Positions 52,174 through 61,382 of a stretch of DNA of 64,000 bases are shown here, piece after piece; the first letter of the stretch is position 1, and each line of letters begins with the position of its first letter. Made by a program: the position numbers and the translations under genes. The stretch lies in assembly GCA_937922235.1 (NCBI GenBank), contig CAKZVC010000014.1, positions 1-64,000 of the forward strand. Reading direction: 5' to 3'. Source of the stretch: an uncultured Acidimicrobiales bacterium. GTDB taxonomy: Bacteria > Actinomycetota > Acidimicrobiia > Acidimicrobiales > SHLQ01. The notes beneath the pieces were generated by a model. That model had not been told where the DNA came from. It saw only the letters and a list, made by a program, of their open reading frames with translations, and searched no databases.

Positions 52174-52202
52174 GACATAAAGGGGCCTGTCCCCTTTATG
52201 TC
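52174..52202. repeat. Palindromic repeat, copy 1 (perfect)
   Basis: GACATAAAGGGG and CCCCTTTATGTC are perfect 12-bp arms around the loop CCTGT. The GGGGCCTGTCCCCTTT core appears three times in this intergenic region. It resembles a small dispersed palindromic element and could also end both converging transcripts. Confidence 0.75.
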
Positions 52203-52257
52203 TTAGACGCAACAGGTTCAGCTCCAAATCCCCTGAAAAATCGCCGATTTCTCTCCA

Positions 52258-52277
52258 ATGGGGCCTGTCCCCTTTAT
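52258..52277. repeat. Palindromic repeat, copy 2 (short arms)
   Basis: Same GGGGCCTGTCCCCTTTAT core as copy 1, with the left arm reduced to GGGG. Spaced about 80 bp from copy 1. Confidence 0.7.
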
Positions 52278-52304
52278 CCCTCTACACCAGGACTGAGCCG
52301 ATAC

Positions 52305-52324
52305 ATGGGGCCTGTCCCCTTTGT
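52305..52324. repeat. Palindromic repeat, copy 3 (short arms)
   Basis: Same GGGGCCTGTCCCCTTT core, seven bases before the end of the CoA-transferase gene. The right arm ends TTTGTGT rather than TTTATG. Confidence 0.7.
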
Positions 52325-52330
52325 GTGTCC

Positions 52331-53569
52331 TCAGATGGTTTGGGTATCTCGGAGGTCGTTGATTTGTTCGGTGGAGAGGCCTAGGACGTCTCGGAGGATC
52401 TCGTCGGTGTGTTCGCCCAGTGTTGGAGGGGCGTTGCGGTAGGTGATTGGGCTCGCCGAGAAGTGGATCGGGTTTGAGATCGCCGGCGCGGTACCCGCAA
52501 GCGAGTGCGGTAGCTCGATGCGTCCACCGCGGTGGATGGCCTGGGGCTCGGCGAAGGCTTCGGCCATGTCGTTGATCTTGGCCGCCGGCACGCCGAGCGC
52601 TGGGAGCGCATCGAGCGTCTCGGCCTTCGTCCGTGACCGCAACTCGGCTTGGAGCAGCCCGGCGAGCTCGACCCGGTGCTTGTTGCGGTCGGGGTTCTCG
52701 GCAAAGCGCGGGTCGGTCACGAGCTCGTCGAGCCCGAGCCAACCGCAGAACGCTGCGAACTGTCCGTTGTTGCCAACGGCGACGATCACACGACCATCGG
52801 CCACATCGAACGGCTGATACGGCGCAAGGTTCGGATGCGACTCACCACTTCGTGTTGGCGGCACTCCCCCGACGAAGTAGTTGAGCGCCTGGTTCGCCAT
52901 GAACGCGAGCTGCGAATCGAACAGGGCAACGTCGATGTGTTGGCCAACGCCCGTCTGATCTCGGTGGCGAAGCGCGGCCAAGATCCCAACGGTCGCGTAC
53001 ATGCCCGACATCTGATCAGCCGTGGCCACGCCCGCCCGAAGCGGACCAGCTCCTGGCTCGCCGTCGGCTCGGCCCGTCACGCTCATCATCCCGCCCATCG
53101 CCTGCGCAAGATAGTCGTAGCCAGGCTGGTCGGCCATCGGCCCGTCCTGGCCAAACCCGGTGATCGATGCGTAGATGAGGTCGGGCTTGATCGAGCTCAG
53201 CGCCTCGTAATCGAGGCCCTTGCGCGCCAGCGACCCGACCTTGAAGTTCTCGATCACCACATCACTCTCGGCAGCGAGCTGCGTGATGAGATCGATCCCC
53301 CCGGGCGTGCTCATATCGACCGTGATCGACTTCTTTCCGCGGTTCGCACAGAGGTAGTACGCAGCCTCCGCCGTTTCCTGGCCATCCTCATCGAGCAGCC
53401 ACGGCGGACCCCAATGCCGCGTGTCGTCACCTACGCCTGGACGTTCGACCTTGATTACGTCGGCCCCGAGATCGGCAAGTAGCTGAGCGCAAGCTGGCCC
53501 AGCCAACACCCTCGACAGGTCGAGAACACGAATACCGGTGAGCGCACCTTCGTGCGTGGGTGAAGCCAT
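52331..53569 (-). CDS. CaiB/BaiF family (class III) CoA-transferase
   Basis: A 412-residue CoA-transferase of the formyl-CoA:oxalate or carnitine type. The N-terminus GIRVLDLSRVLAGPACAQ and LLADLGADVIKVERP, and the catalytic Asp in QPGYDYLAQAMGG (about residue 165), are characteristic. It moves CoA between carboxylic acids; substrate unknown. Its start overlaps the upstream end of the HAD gene's longest frame, but not the chosen HAD start, so the two are divergent with 38 bp between. Confidence 0.93.
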   Translation of the reverse strand: MASPTHEGALTGIRVLDLSRVLAGPACAQLLADLGADVIKVERPGVGDDTRHWGPPWLLDEDGQETAEAAYYLCANRGKKSITVDMSTPGGIDLITQLAAESDVVIENFKVGSLARKGLDYEALSSIKPDLIYASITGFGQDGPMADQPGYDYLAQAMGGMMSVTGRADGEPGAGPLRAGVATADQMSGMYATVGILAALRHRDQTGVGQHIDVALFDSQLAFMANQALNYFVGGVPPTRSGESHPNLAPYQPFDVADGRVIVAVGNNGQFAAFCGWLGLDELVTDPRFAENPDRNKHRVELAGLLQAELRSRTKAETLDALPALGVPAAKINDMAEAFAEPQAIHRGGRIELPHSLAGTAPAISNPIHFSASPITYRNAPPTLGEHTDEILRDVLGLSTEQINDLRDTQTI

Positions 53570-53607
53570 GCAGGCACGTTAGGCGCGGTACCCATAGGCT
53601 CGACGAG

Positions 53608-54309
53608 ATGGCATCAGCCGAGTTCACCCCCACATCCAACGACGTACCTGTCGATCCCAAGGCTCGGCCACTGGCATTGTTCGACCTCGACGGCACCCTC
53701 ACCGATCCGGCTGGCGGAATCCTGGCCTGCCACAAGTGGGCATTGGGCGAGCTCGGAATCGACTGGAACGACTCGATCGACCCGGCCACGCTCATCGGTC
53801 CACCTGCCGAAGAAGCCCACGCATTGCTTGGCGTTCCCACCGACCAGATCGCAGCGTCGACCGAGCTCTACCGCGAGAGGTTCGCGATCGCCGGATGGCT
53901 CGACGACACGCTGTATGACGGCATCGCCGACCTTGTCGACGCGTTGAAGAGCGCCGGATGGACGCTCGGGGTCGCAACGATGAAGATCGAGCTCTTCGCC
54001 CCTCGCATCCTCGAACGAGTTGGCATTGCCGACTACTTCGACGTGATCTCAGGCTCCGACGCCAAACGCACGCGGACGAACAAGCGGGCGATCATCGAGC
54101 ATGCGGTTGCGACCCTCGATCGTCCGACCTCGGGCGTTGCGATGATCGGCGACCGCCGCCATGACGTCGAAGCAGCGAAGTCGCTGCAGATGACGGCCAT
54201 CGGTGCGGCATGGGGCTTCGGATCGATCGACGAGCTGATCGGCGCAAACGCCGATGCCGTGGCCATGACACCCGTGGATGTGCACGACATCTTGCTCGGC
54301 GAAAGCTAA
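53608..54309 (+). CDS. HAD-superfamily phosphatase, phosphoglycolate-phosphatase-like
   Basis: A 233-residue HAD hydrolase. MASAEFTPTSND at 53608 is preferred over an ATG at 53560, which would overlap the divergent CoA-transferase start. The nucleophile Asp is in LFDLDGTLTDP (about residue 23), motif II/III in GVATMKIELFAPR and TRTNKRAII, and motif IV in VAMIGDRRHDVEAA. The cap lies between residues 30 and 100. Phosphoglycolate or a similar phosphoester is the likely substrate. Confidence 0.9.
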   Translation: MASAEFTPTSNDVPVDPKARPLALFDLDGTLTDPAGGILACHKWALGELGIDWNDSIDPATLIGPPAEEAHALLGVPTDQIAASTELYRERFAIAGWLDDTLYDGIADLVDALKSAGWTLGVATMKIELFAPRILERVGIADYFDVISGSDAKRTRTNKRAIIEHAVATLDRPTSGVAMIGDRRHDVEAAKSLQMTAIGAAWGFGSIDELIGANADAVAMTPVDVHDILLGES

Positions 54310-54417
54310 TTCGCTGTCTTCGGCACCGCCACTGCGGCCAGATTTCGTCACGAGACCGGCCGAATCATTCGCTCAGCTCGACTGAACTTTTTCCCCAAAG
54401 CGACCTACTCTCGACCT

Positions 54418-55953
54418 ATGTCCCGCCCTGCACGTTCATGGCCGCTTCCCGCCCAATTCCTGGCCACTGCTGGCGCATTCCTGCTCGGTGCGTTGATCTT
54501 CGCAGCCTGCGGCGGGGCGACTTCAGACGATGCAACTCCTGCTGTTGCCGGCACAACCGAAGAAGCTGAAGACGCCGCCGAGGGTGGCAACGAAGAGGCT
54601 GGTTCGGTAACCGAAACCAGCGCTGCTCCAACCGAGATCTCGTTCGCCAACGATGTCCAGCCGGTGATCGAAGCGAACTGTGTGTCGTGCCACTCCGGCA
54701 GTGGCCCCGGCACCACGCACCTGACCATGGAAACCGCCGGGTCGTTCGCCGATGTGGCCGAGTTTGCGTCGTTCCGAATCGAAGACGGACAGATGCCGCC
54801 ATGGCCGCTGACGGGCTTGCACGAAGTGTCCTACAAGTACGACCTGTCGATGACCGACCAAGAGAAGGCCACGGTTATCGAGTGGGCTCGCTCGGGGGCA
54901 GTTCTCGACGTCGACGCGGGCACCGAGCTCACCGCCACTGCTCAGGCCTTTCCACCGATCGACGCCGATGCCGTCCTCTACCCCGACGTGCCCTACGAAG
55001 GCTCCGACAAGCTCGACGACTACCGGTGCCGGGTCATCGACCCCGAGCTCGACGAGCAGAAGTACGTCACCGCACTCGAAATTCGCCCCGACGAAACGCG
55101 AGTGCTTCACCATGCGCTTATCTTCCGCGCCGAAGCCGATCAACGAAGTGTCGCCACCCAAGAGGTCGCCGCGGACGGTCAACCCGGCTGGAACTGCCAG
55201 GCCCTTCCCGGTCTTGGTGGCGGGACGCTCGAGCAGATCGGGTCGTGGGCACCCGGCAACGGCCCAGTGAACCTTCCAGAGGGCTCGGGTCTCCAGATGG
55301 AAGCCGGAGACTTCTTCGTAATCCAGTGGCACTACCACTACGACGGAGAGGCGTTCCCCGACAACTCTGGTCTTGCCGTCGAATACGCGAGCGATGAAGT
55401 AATCGCAGCTGCGGGTGGAAGCCTCGATCCGGTGCGGAACATCATTTTGTTGGGCCCCGTCGAGATTCCCTGCGCCAGCTTTGAAAGCGGCCCACTGTGC
55501 GATCGTGACGCAGCCGTTGCCCGCCTTGCCACCGAGTTCGGCACGACCGCGGCGCTGATTCCCGAGTTCATCAACCGTGAATGTGGCGTCACCCCGGCCG
55601 ACTTCTCACAGTTCACCGATGGCATTGCATCGTCATCATGTGAGATGGACGCTCCTGTAGGCGACGTCATTTCTATCTGGCCCCACCTGCACGAGCTCGG
55701 AACCACCTACCGCCTTACGCTCAACCCAGGCACTCCCGACGAGCGAGTCCTTATCGATATTGACAAATGGAACTTCGAGTGGCAGATCGCCTACTACCTC
55801 GACGAGCCACTCGAGTTCACGGCGAACGATCGTCTTCTTCTCGAGTGCGGCTGGGATCGAGCCCTGTGGCCGGCAGGCGCGGAGAGCCGTTACGTCGTGT
55901 GGGCCGAGGGCACGCAGGACGAGATGTGTTACAACGGCATCGCCCTCCGCTAG
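54418..55953 (+). CDS. Heme c / PHM-like dicopper monooxygenase lipoprotein (copy 1)
   Basis: A 511-residue lipoprotein (lipid Cys31 in LIFAAC). An acidic linker leads to a short c-type heme domain with CVSCH (Cys88, Cys91, His92) and a likely axial Met126 in QMPPWP. The remainder matches the peptidylglycine monooxygenase fold: His231-His232 in VLHHALIF (CuH), His305/His307 in QWHYHYD (CuH third ligand), His423 and His425 in PHLHELG (CuM) and Met503 in DEMC (CuM Met). All ligand types of PHM are present. It would hydroxylate an unknown substrate outside the membrane, with the heme as a possible electron inlet. Confidence 0.85.
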   Translation: MSRPARSWPLPAQFLATAGAFLLGALIFAACGGATSDDATPAVAGTTEEAEDAAEGGNEEAGSVTETSAAPTEISFANDVQPVIEANCVSCHSGSGPGTTHLTMETAGSFADVAEFASFRIEDGQMPPWPLTGLHEVSYKYDLSMTDQEKATVIEWARSGAVLDVDAGTELTATAQAFPPIDADAVLYPDVPYEGSDKLDDYRCRVIDPELDEQKYVTALEIRPDETRVLHHALIFRAEADQRSVATQEVAADGQPGWNCQALPGLGGGTLEQIGSWAPGNGPVNLPEGSGLQMEAGDFFVIQWHYHYDGEAFPDNSGLAVEYASDEVIAAAGGSLDPVRNIILLGPVEIPCASFESGPLCDRDAAVARLATEFGTTAALIPEFINRECGVTPADFSQFTDGIASSSCEMDAPVGDVISIWPHLHELGTTYRLTLNPGTPDERVLIDIDKWNFEWQIAYYLDEPLEFTANDRLLLECGWDRALWPAGAESRYVVWAEGTQDEMCYNGIALR

Positions 55954-56010
55954 TGCGTTGCTAGCAAAGGTGCGACTCAAGTAGCCGCCAAATTCGCCGT
56001 AGGGTGAACT

Positions 56011-57510
56011 ATGGCTGAAAACTATGATGCCCGTGCGGGCGTCCCCCGCTGGCTCACACTTTCCGGCGTGCTTCTTCTCGCGGCGATGGTTTTCGTTGCC
56101 TGCGGAACCGACTCGACCTCGGTCGCTGAACCCGCCGCACTTGAGGACAACGCTGGCGAAGACAGCGGAGGTACCGAAACGACGGCAGCGCCGTCACAGA
56201 CTTCGTTTGCGAATGACGTCCAGCCGATTCTTGAGGCCAACTGCGTGTCGTGCCACTCCGATACCGGCCCCGGCACGACCCACCTGGAAATGGCAACCGT
56301 CGACGACGTTGCATCGATTGCCGAGTTCATCGCGTTCCGAGTTGAAGATAAGCAGATGCCACCGTGGCCCCAGACCGGTCTGCAGGAAATTGCCTACCAG
56401 TACGACCTGTCGATGAGCGATGAGGATCGTCAGGTCATCATCGATTGGGCTGCCGCAGGTGCTCCACTCGACGTTGATCGAGCAACGAATCTGACCGGTA
56501 CACGTGAGGCGTACCCGCCGATCGATGCCGACATGGTGATCAACGCCAGCAGCCCGTATCCGGGCTCCGACAAGCTGGACGACTACCGCTGCCGCATCCT
56601 TGATCCGGAGTTCACCGATACGACCTGGGTGACATCGATCGAGACCCGCCCCGACGAAACCAAGGTGCTCCACCACAGCCTCATCTACCACTTGCCTGCA
56701 TCCCAGAGAGCTTCGGCAACTGCCTCGGACGGCGCCGACGGCAGTCCCGGTTGGCAGTGCCAGACCGTGTCGACATTCGGGCTTGATCAGGTGGCCGGAT
56801 GGGCCCCCGGAACCGGGCCTTCGTCGATGCCCGATGGATCGGGACTGAAGATGGAAGCCGGCGACGCCTTCGTGGTCCAGTGGCACTATCACTACGACAA
56901 CGGACCGTTGCCCGACAACTCTGGCATTGCGTTGGAGATTGCCTCGGCCGAGCAAGTGGCCGCAGCTGGCGGCGCGCTCGATCCTATTTCGAACATGACA
57001 CTCGTCGGACCAGTCGAGATTCCCTGTGCGACCTACGAGAGCGGACCGCTCTGCGATCGCGATGCAGCGATTGATCGCCTTCGCACCGAGTTCGGTTCCG
57101 AGTCAGCGCTCATTCCCGAGTTCGTCAACAGCCAGTGCAACGTCACCCCGGCTGACTTTGCACTGTTCACGGACGGCAAGGCGAGCTCGTCGTGCGATAT
57201 CCCGACACCTGCAGGCGAGGTTGTTTCTATCCTGCCGCACATGCACGAGCTCGGAACGACGTACCGTCTCACGCTCAACCCCGGCACCGCTGAGGAGAAG
57301 ATCCTCATCGATATCGACGCCTGGGACTTCCAATGGCAGATGGGCTACTACCCCGCAGAGCCATTGATGTTCGAACGCGGCGACGTGCTCCGGCTCGAAT
57401 GCGGTTGGGATCGTGCGCTGTGGCCAGCGGGGCTCGAGAGCCGCTACCTGGTGTGGGCGGAAGGAACCGAAGACGAAATGTGCTTCGGCAGCGTCGCTAT
57501 CCGCCGCTGA
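56011..57510 (+). CDS. Heme c / PHM-like dicopper monooxygenase lipoprotein (copy 2)
   Basis: A 499-residue paralogue of the preceding gene, 57 bp downstream. Lipid Cys31 (VFVAC), heme motif CVSCH (Cys78, Cys81, His82) with Met116 in QMPPWP, and the copper ligands His221-His222 (VLHHSLIY), His292/His294 (QWHYHYD), His410 and His412 (PHMHELG) and Met488 (DEMC). Similarity runs the whole length, with the linker and surface loops most different. Keeping all ligands in both copies suggests two working enzymes with different substrates or a hetero-complex. Start at 56011 gives the lipoprotein signal. Confidence 0.85.
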   Translation: MAENYDARAGVPRWLTLSGVLLLAAMVFVACGTDSTSVAEPAALEDNAGEDSGGTETTAAPSQTSFANDVQPILEANCVSCHSDTGPGTTHLEMATVDDVASIAEFIAFRVEDKQMPPWPQTGLQEIAYQYDLSMSDEDRQVIIDWAAAGAPLDVDRATNLTGTREAYPPIDADMVINASSPYPGSDKLDDYRCRILDPEFTDTTWVTSIETRPDETKVLHHSLIYHLPASQRASATASDGADGSPGWQCQTVSTFGLDQVAGWAPGTGPSSMPDGSGLKMEAGDAFVVQWHYHYDNGPLPDNSGIALEIASAEQVAAAGGALDPISNMTLVGPVEIPCATYESGPLCDRDAAIDRLRTEFGSESALIPEFVNSQCNVTPADFALFTDGKASSSCDIPTPAGEVVSILPHMHELGTTYRLTLNPGTAEEKILIDIDAWDFQWQMGYYPAEPLMFERGDVLRLECGWDRALWPAGLESRYLVWAEGTEDEMCFGSVAIRR

Positions 57511-57533
57511 CGCACCACCCCTGCCAGCGAACG

Positions 57534-59639
57534 CTAGCTGGCGATGAGGCCGTGGTCTTTGAGGAGCGCGTCTGGGGTTGCGTCTCGGCCGCGGAACAGT
57601 CGGTACACCTCGGCTGCTGGCTTGCTGCCGCCAAGACCGAGCACGGTGTCGCGGAAACGGCTTGCGACGTCTCGAAGTTCGTCGTCGTTGTCGAGACCAG
57701 CTTCGCGGAACGCGGCGAACGCGTCGGCGGCAAGTACCTCGGCCCACTTGTAGGAGTAGTAGCCAGCGGCGTATCCGCCTGCGAAGAGGTGACCAAAGGC
57801 GGTGAGGTTCGATTCGCCCTCCAACCGGGGAGTCACGAGGGTCTCGTCGCCGATCTGACGGTCGAGGTCGGTCGGGTCGACGATCGAGTCGTCGATGCCG
57901 AATCGCTCGTGCAGCGCCATGTCGGACTTGGCGAAGTGCAGCTGACGAAGGGTTCCGTTTGCGACAAGAAAGTTGCGACTGTCGATGACGCGGTCGATCG
58001 TGTCGTCGTCGAGCGGTTCGTTCGTGTCGACGTGTGCGGTGAGCGCCTTGAGGAACGGCTTGTGTTCCATCCAGTACTCGTTGAACTGGCTGGCGAGCTC
58101 GACCGAATCCCACTCGACCAAGTTCATTCCCGACGCGCCGCCCTCGTCGATCTTGGTGAACATGTGCTGGGTCGCATGGCCGAACTCGTGGAAGAGCGTG
58201 CGGACTTCGTCGAGCGACATCAGTCCGGGCCGGCCTTCGGCTGGCGGGCGAGCGTTCATGACGAAGAGGGCAACCGGCAACGAGGCGCCGTTGTCGCCTA
58301 CGGCAAGCAGGCGATCGCGTCCGACGACGGTGTTCATCCATGCACCGCCGCGCTTCTCACCAGGACGGCTGTATGGATCGACATAGAACCCAGCAATAAC
58401 GTCGCCATCGCGCACAACCTCGAAGAACTGCACCGACTCGTCCCAAACCGGAACGCTCGCATCGGTTGATTCGCGGATCTCAACGCCGTAGAGCTTCGTG
58501 ATGAGGGAGTAGAGACCGTCGAGGACACGTGGCAGCTGGAAGTAGTCGCGCAGCGCTTCGGCGTCATAGCTATAGAGCGCTTCCTGCTGTCGCTCAGCCC
58601 AGAACGCAATGTCCCATGGCTGCGGATCGCCATCACCAAAGCCATTGTCGGCCATGAAGGCGTTGAGCGTTTCCATTTCCTGTTCAGCGATTGGGCGAGC
58701 GGCCGTCTCGAGCTGAGCCATGAGGTCCCAGACTGCGCTCACGGACGGCGCCATCTTCGCGTCGATGCTGTAGTCGGCATAGGTGTCGAACCCGACGAGC
58801 TTGGATTGCTCCTGGCGCAACGTCAGAATCTCGGTAAGCACCGGGAGGTTGTCGAACTCGTCGCTCTGGCCTCGAGCGCGAAACGCCCGATACATCTCTT
58901 CACGAAGCGCACGGTCGGTGGCGTACTGCAAGATCGAGGTGTAGTTGACGCCGTTCACCAGAAAGCTCCACGTGTCAGCCAGTTCGTCCTCTTCGGCCTG
59001 CGCTCGAGCCATCTCGATGATCGGTGCCGGGATTCCGTCGAGTCGAGATTCGTCGACGACCGTGATGCGCCCGATCTTCTCTTCCTTGATGAGGTTCGTG
59101 CCGAATGTGGTGCTGAGCTCGGCAAGGCGTTCGCTGATTTCGGTGTAGCGCTCTTGATCAGCGCCAGACAACGACACGCCCGAGCGTTCCATGCCTCGGA
59201 TCGATTCGTCGAGGATTCGAGCTCGAGCTTCCGACAGCGCCTGTCCTTCGTCGCTGTCGCGTAGGGCCACCATCGCGTCGTAGACCGGGCGGCTTTGACC
59301 CATGGAGTTCGAGAGCGCCACGATTGCGGGCTGCACTGCTTCGTAGGCCTCCTGCATCTCCTCGTCGAACTTGACGCTTGTGAGATGCATGACCGGGCCA
59401 ATGACAGCTCCGAGCCGGTTGCCAAGATGCTCGAGCGGCTCCATCACTCCAGCCCACGTTGGTTCAAGCGATCCTTCGATGCGTTCGAACTCGTCGGTGA
59501 GGGTGGCGAGCAACGCTTCGATTCCGGGTTGTACATCTGCCGCGGCAATCCCTTCCCAAACGGGGAGGTGTGAGATCGGACCGCTCGCCGCGGTCTGCTC
59601 AAGTCGTGTGAGTGGCGTGGTGGTTGCGTCTGCGCTCAT
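57534..59639 (-). CDS. M3 family oligopeptidase
   Basis: A 701-residue zinc peptidase of the oligopeptidase A/PrlC group. HEFGHATQHMF near residue 480 holds two zinc ligands, and the third Glu is in NLVEWDSVELASQF. It is cytoplasmic with no signal and would degrade peptides of about 5-20 residues. It ends 23 bp from the convergent heme-copper gene. Confidence 0.93.
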   Translation of the reverse strand: MSADATTTPLTRLEQTAASGPISHLPVWEGIAAADVQPGIEALLATLTDEFERIEGSLEPTWAGVMEPLEHLGNRLGAVIGPVMHLTSVKFDEEMQEAYEAVQPAIVALSNSMGQSRPVYDAMVALRDSDEGQALSEARARILDESIRGMERSGVSLSGADQERYTEISERLAELSTTFGTNLIKEEKIGRITVVDESRLDGIPAPIIEMARAQAEEDELADTWSFLVNGVNYTSILQYATDRALREEMYRAFRARGQSDEFDNLPVLTEILTLRQEQSKLVGFDTYADYSIDAKMAPSVSAVWDLMAQLETAARPIAEQEMETLNAFMADNGFGDGDPQPWDIAFWAERQQEALYSYDAEALRDYFQLPRVLDGLYSLITKLYGVEIRESTDASVPVWDESVQFFEVVRDGDVIAGFYVDPYSRPGEKRGGAWMNTVVGRDRLLAVGDNGASLPVALFVMNARPPAEGRPGLMSLDEVRTLFHEFGHATQHMFTKIDEGGASGMNLVEWDSVELASQFNEYWMEHKPFLKALTAHVDTNEPLDDDTIDRVIDSRNFLVANGTLRQLHFAKSDMALHERFGIDDSIVDPTDLDRQIGDETLVTPRLEGESNLTAFGHLFAGGYAAGYYSYKWAEVLAADAFAAFREAGLDNDDELRDVASRFRDTVLGLGGSKPAAEVYRLFRGRDATPDALLKDHGLIAS

Positions 59640-59702
59640 AGTGGAACCCTATCGACAGACAGGCAAGCAATCCTGAACTCTTGTAGCCCGAAGCCGGGAA
59701 AC

Positions 59703-61307
59703 TCAGCTGCTGCAGGACAGCATGCTGCAGCCAACGCGGGTGCGGGCCCAGTCGGGTCGCTTCTCGGCGAAGCGTTCCCTGCCTGGCTGCTCGGTGTATG
59801 GATTGCGCATGACGTCGAGAAGTTCGATGACTTCGGAATGGTCGCCAGCTTCGCTCTTGTCGATGGCTAGCTGGGCCAAATAGTTCCGCATGACGTACAG
59901 CGGGTTGACCGAGTTCATGGCGGTACGGCGGTCGTTGTTGCTCGTTCCGTCGGTGCGGACTCGGGCCGCGTACGCGTCGAGCCAGTCGTTCCACCGCACC
60001 TGAAGGTCTTCGGTGAGCTGCTCGTCAGGAACGTAGAAGGCATCGAGCAAAGGCGCGAATCGGTCGGCTGCTGAGACGCCTTCGTCGGTACTCACATCGG
60101 CGAGGCCCCGATAGAACAGCGTCATGTCGGTCTCGGCTGCTTGCAGGAGCTCGAACAACTCGACCATCAGCGACTCGTCGCGGTCGGTGTCCCACGCAGC
60201 GAAGCCGAGCTTGTCGGCCATCATGTCTTGGTGTCCGTTGCGGAAGTGGTCGACGTACCCGTCGATCGCGGCTTGGAGAGCGTCGGTGTCTTCAACGAGC
60301 GGATAGAGCGCGTTGCCGAGCTGAGCCAGATTCCACTGACCGATGCCAGGCTGGTTGCCGAACCGGTATCGCTTACCGTGCTTGTCGGTCGTGTTGGGCG
60401 TCCAATTTGGGTCGTAGTCCTCGAGCCAACCGTACGGGCCGTAGTCGATAGTCAACCCGAGGATCGAGAGGTTGTCGGTGTTCATGACGCCGTGCACGAA
60501 CCCGACGCGCTGCCAGTGAACGATCATCTCGGCGGTGCGCTTCACGACCTCGTTGTAAAACGCCACGTAGGTGTCGGGCGTGGGCTCGCCGTCGTCGGGC
60601 CAGAGCTCAGGGAAGTACTCACGAATGGTGAAGTTGGCGAGTGCGCGGAGCTCGTCGATCTCCCCCATCGACGCGGGCAGCTCGAAGCTGCCAAAGCGGA
60701 TGAAGTTCGGGGCGACCCGGCAGACGACGGCGCCAGGTTCGAGCGCGGGGTGTCCGTCGTACAGCATGTCGCGCATGACTTGGTCACCGGTGAGGCTCAG
60801 CGACAGTGCCCGGGTGGTCGGCACACCGAGGTGAAACATGGCTTCCGAGCACAAGAATTCACGAATCGACGATCGCAGCACGGCGAGTCCATCGGCGGTG
60901 CGCGAGTACGAGGTGCGGCCGGCTCCCTTGAGCTGCAGCATCTGACGTTGACCGTCGGGGGTAACGAGCTCGCCCAGGTTGATGGCACGACCGTCGCCGA
61001 GTTGGCCAGCCCAGTTGCCGAACTGGTGGCCGCCGTAGCGCATGGCGAAGCTGTCCATGCCGGGCAGCACGAGGTTGCCGGTCATCGCATCTCGAAACTC
61101 GTCGGAGGCCACCTGCTCGGCACTCAACCCAAGAAGTTCGGCGACCTCGTCTGACACCGCGATGATTTCCGGCGCAGCCGTCGGTGTCGGCTCAACCCGA
61201 GTGAAGAGCGCTCCCGGTGCCTGATGCGGAACATTCGACGGATGCGGATCTGCCGGCAGTTCTGCCGTGAACCGATTGTCGAACTCAAGGGAGTCAAGAA
61301 CGCTCAT
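59703..61307 (-). CDS. selO: SelO/YdiU protein AMPylase (Cys form)
   Basis: A 534-residue UPF0061 protein. MSVLDSLEFDNRFT at 61307 is the start by homology; the frame is open 23 codons upstream through a hairpin. The N-terminal AELPADPHPS and YGGHQFGNWAGQLGDGRA segments, HGVMNTDNLSILGLTIDYG and the glycine-rich region are typical of this pseudokinase-like fold that transfers AMP to proteins. It ends LSCSS, the position where animal SelO has selenocysteine. Known members AMPylate redox proteins under oxidative stress. Confidence 0.92.
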   Translation of the reverse strand: MSVLDSLEFDNRFTAELPADPHPSNVPHQAPGALFTRVEPTPTAAPEIIAVSDEVAELLGLSAEQVASDEFRDAMTGNLVLPGMDSFAMRYGGHQFGNWAGQLGDGRAINLGELVTPDGQRQMLQLKGAGRTSYSRTADGLAVLRSSIREFLCSEAMFHLGVPTTRALSLSLTGDQVMRDMLYDGHPALEPGAVVCRVAPNFIRFGSFELPASMGEIDELRALANFTIREYFPELWPDDGEPTPDTYVAFYNEVVKRTAEMIVHWQRVGFVHGVMNTDNLSILGLTIDYGPYGWLEDYDPNWTPNTTDKHGKRYRFGNQPGIGQWNLAQLGNALYPLVEDTDALQAAIDGYVDHFRNGHQDMMADKLGFAAWDTDRDESLMVELFELLQAAETDMTLFYRGLADVSTDEGVSAADRFAPLLDAFYVPDEQLTEDLQVRWNDWLDAYAARVRTDGTSNNDRRTAMNSVNPLYVMRNYLAQLAIDKSEAGDHSEVIELLDVMRNPYTEQPGRERFAEKRPDWARTRVGCSMLSCSS

Positions 61308-61331
61308 GCCCCAGTCAACCCGATCCCACGA

Positions 61332-61382
61332 AGATTTGTGAAGGATTTGATACCCCACAGGTACCTTTTCCTTCACAAATCT
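61332..61382 (-). terminator. Long inverted repeat between the histidine kinase and selO
   Basis: AGATTTGTGAAGGA and TCCTTCACAAATCT form perfect 14-bp arms around a 23-base loop. The outer end touches the histidine kinase stop codon and the structure lies 25 bases before the selO start. It can end the two-component transcript, or fold in the selO leader; there is no T-run. Confidence 0.65.
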
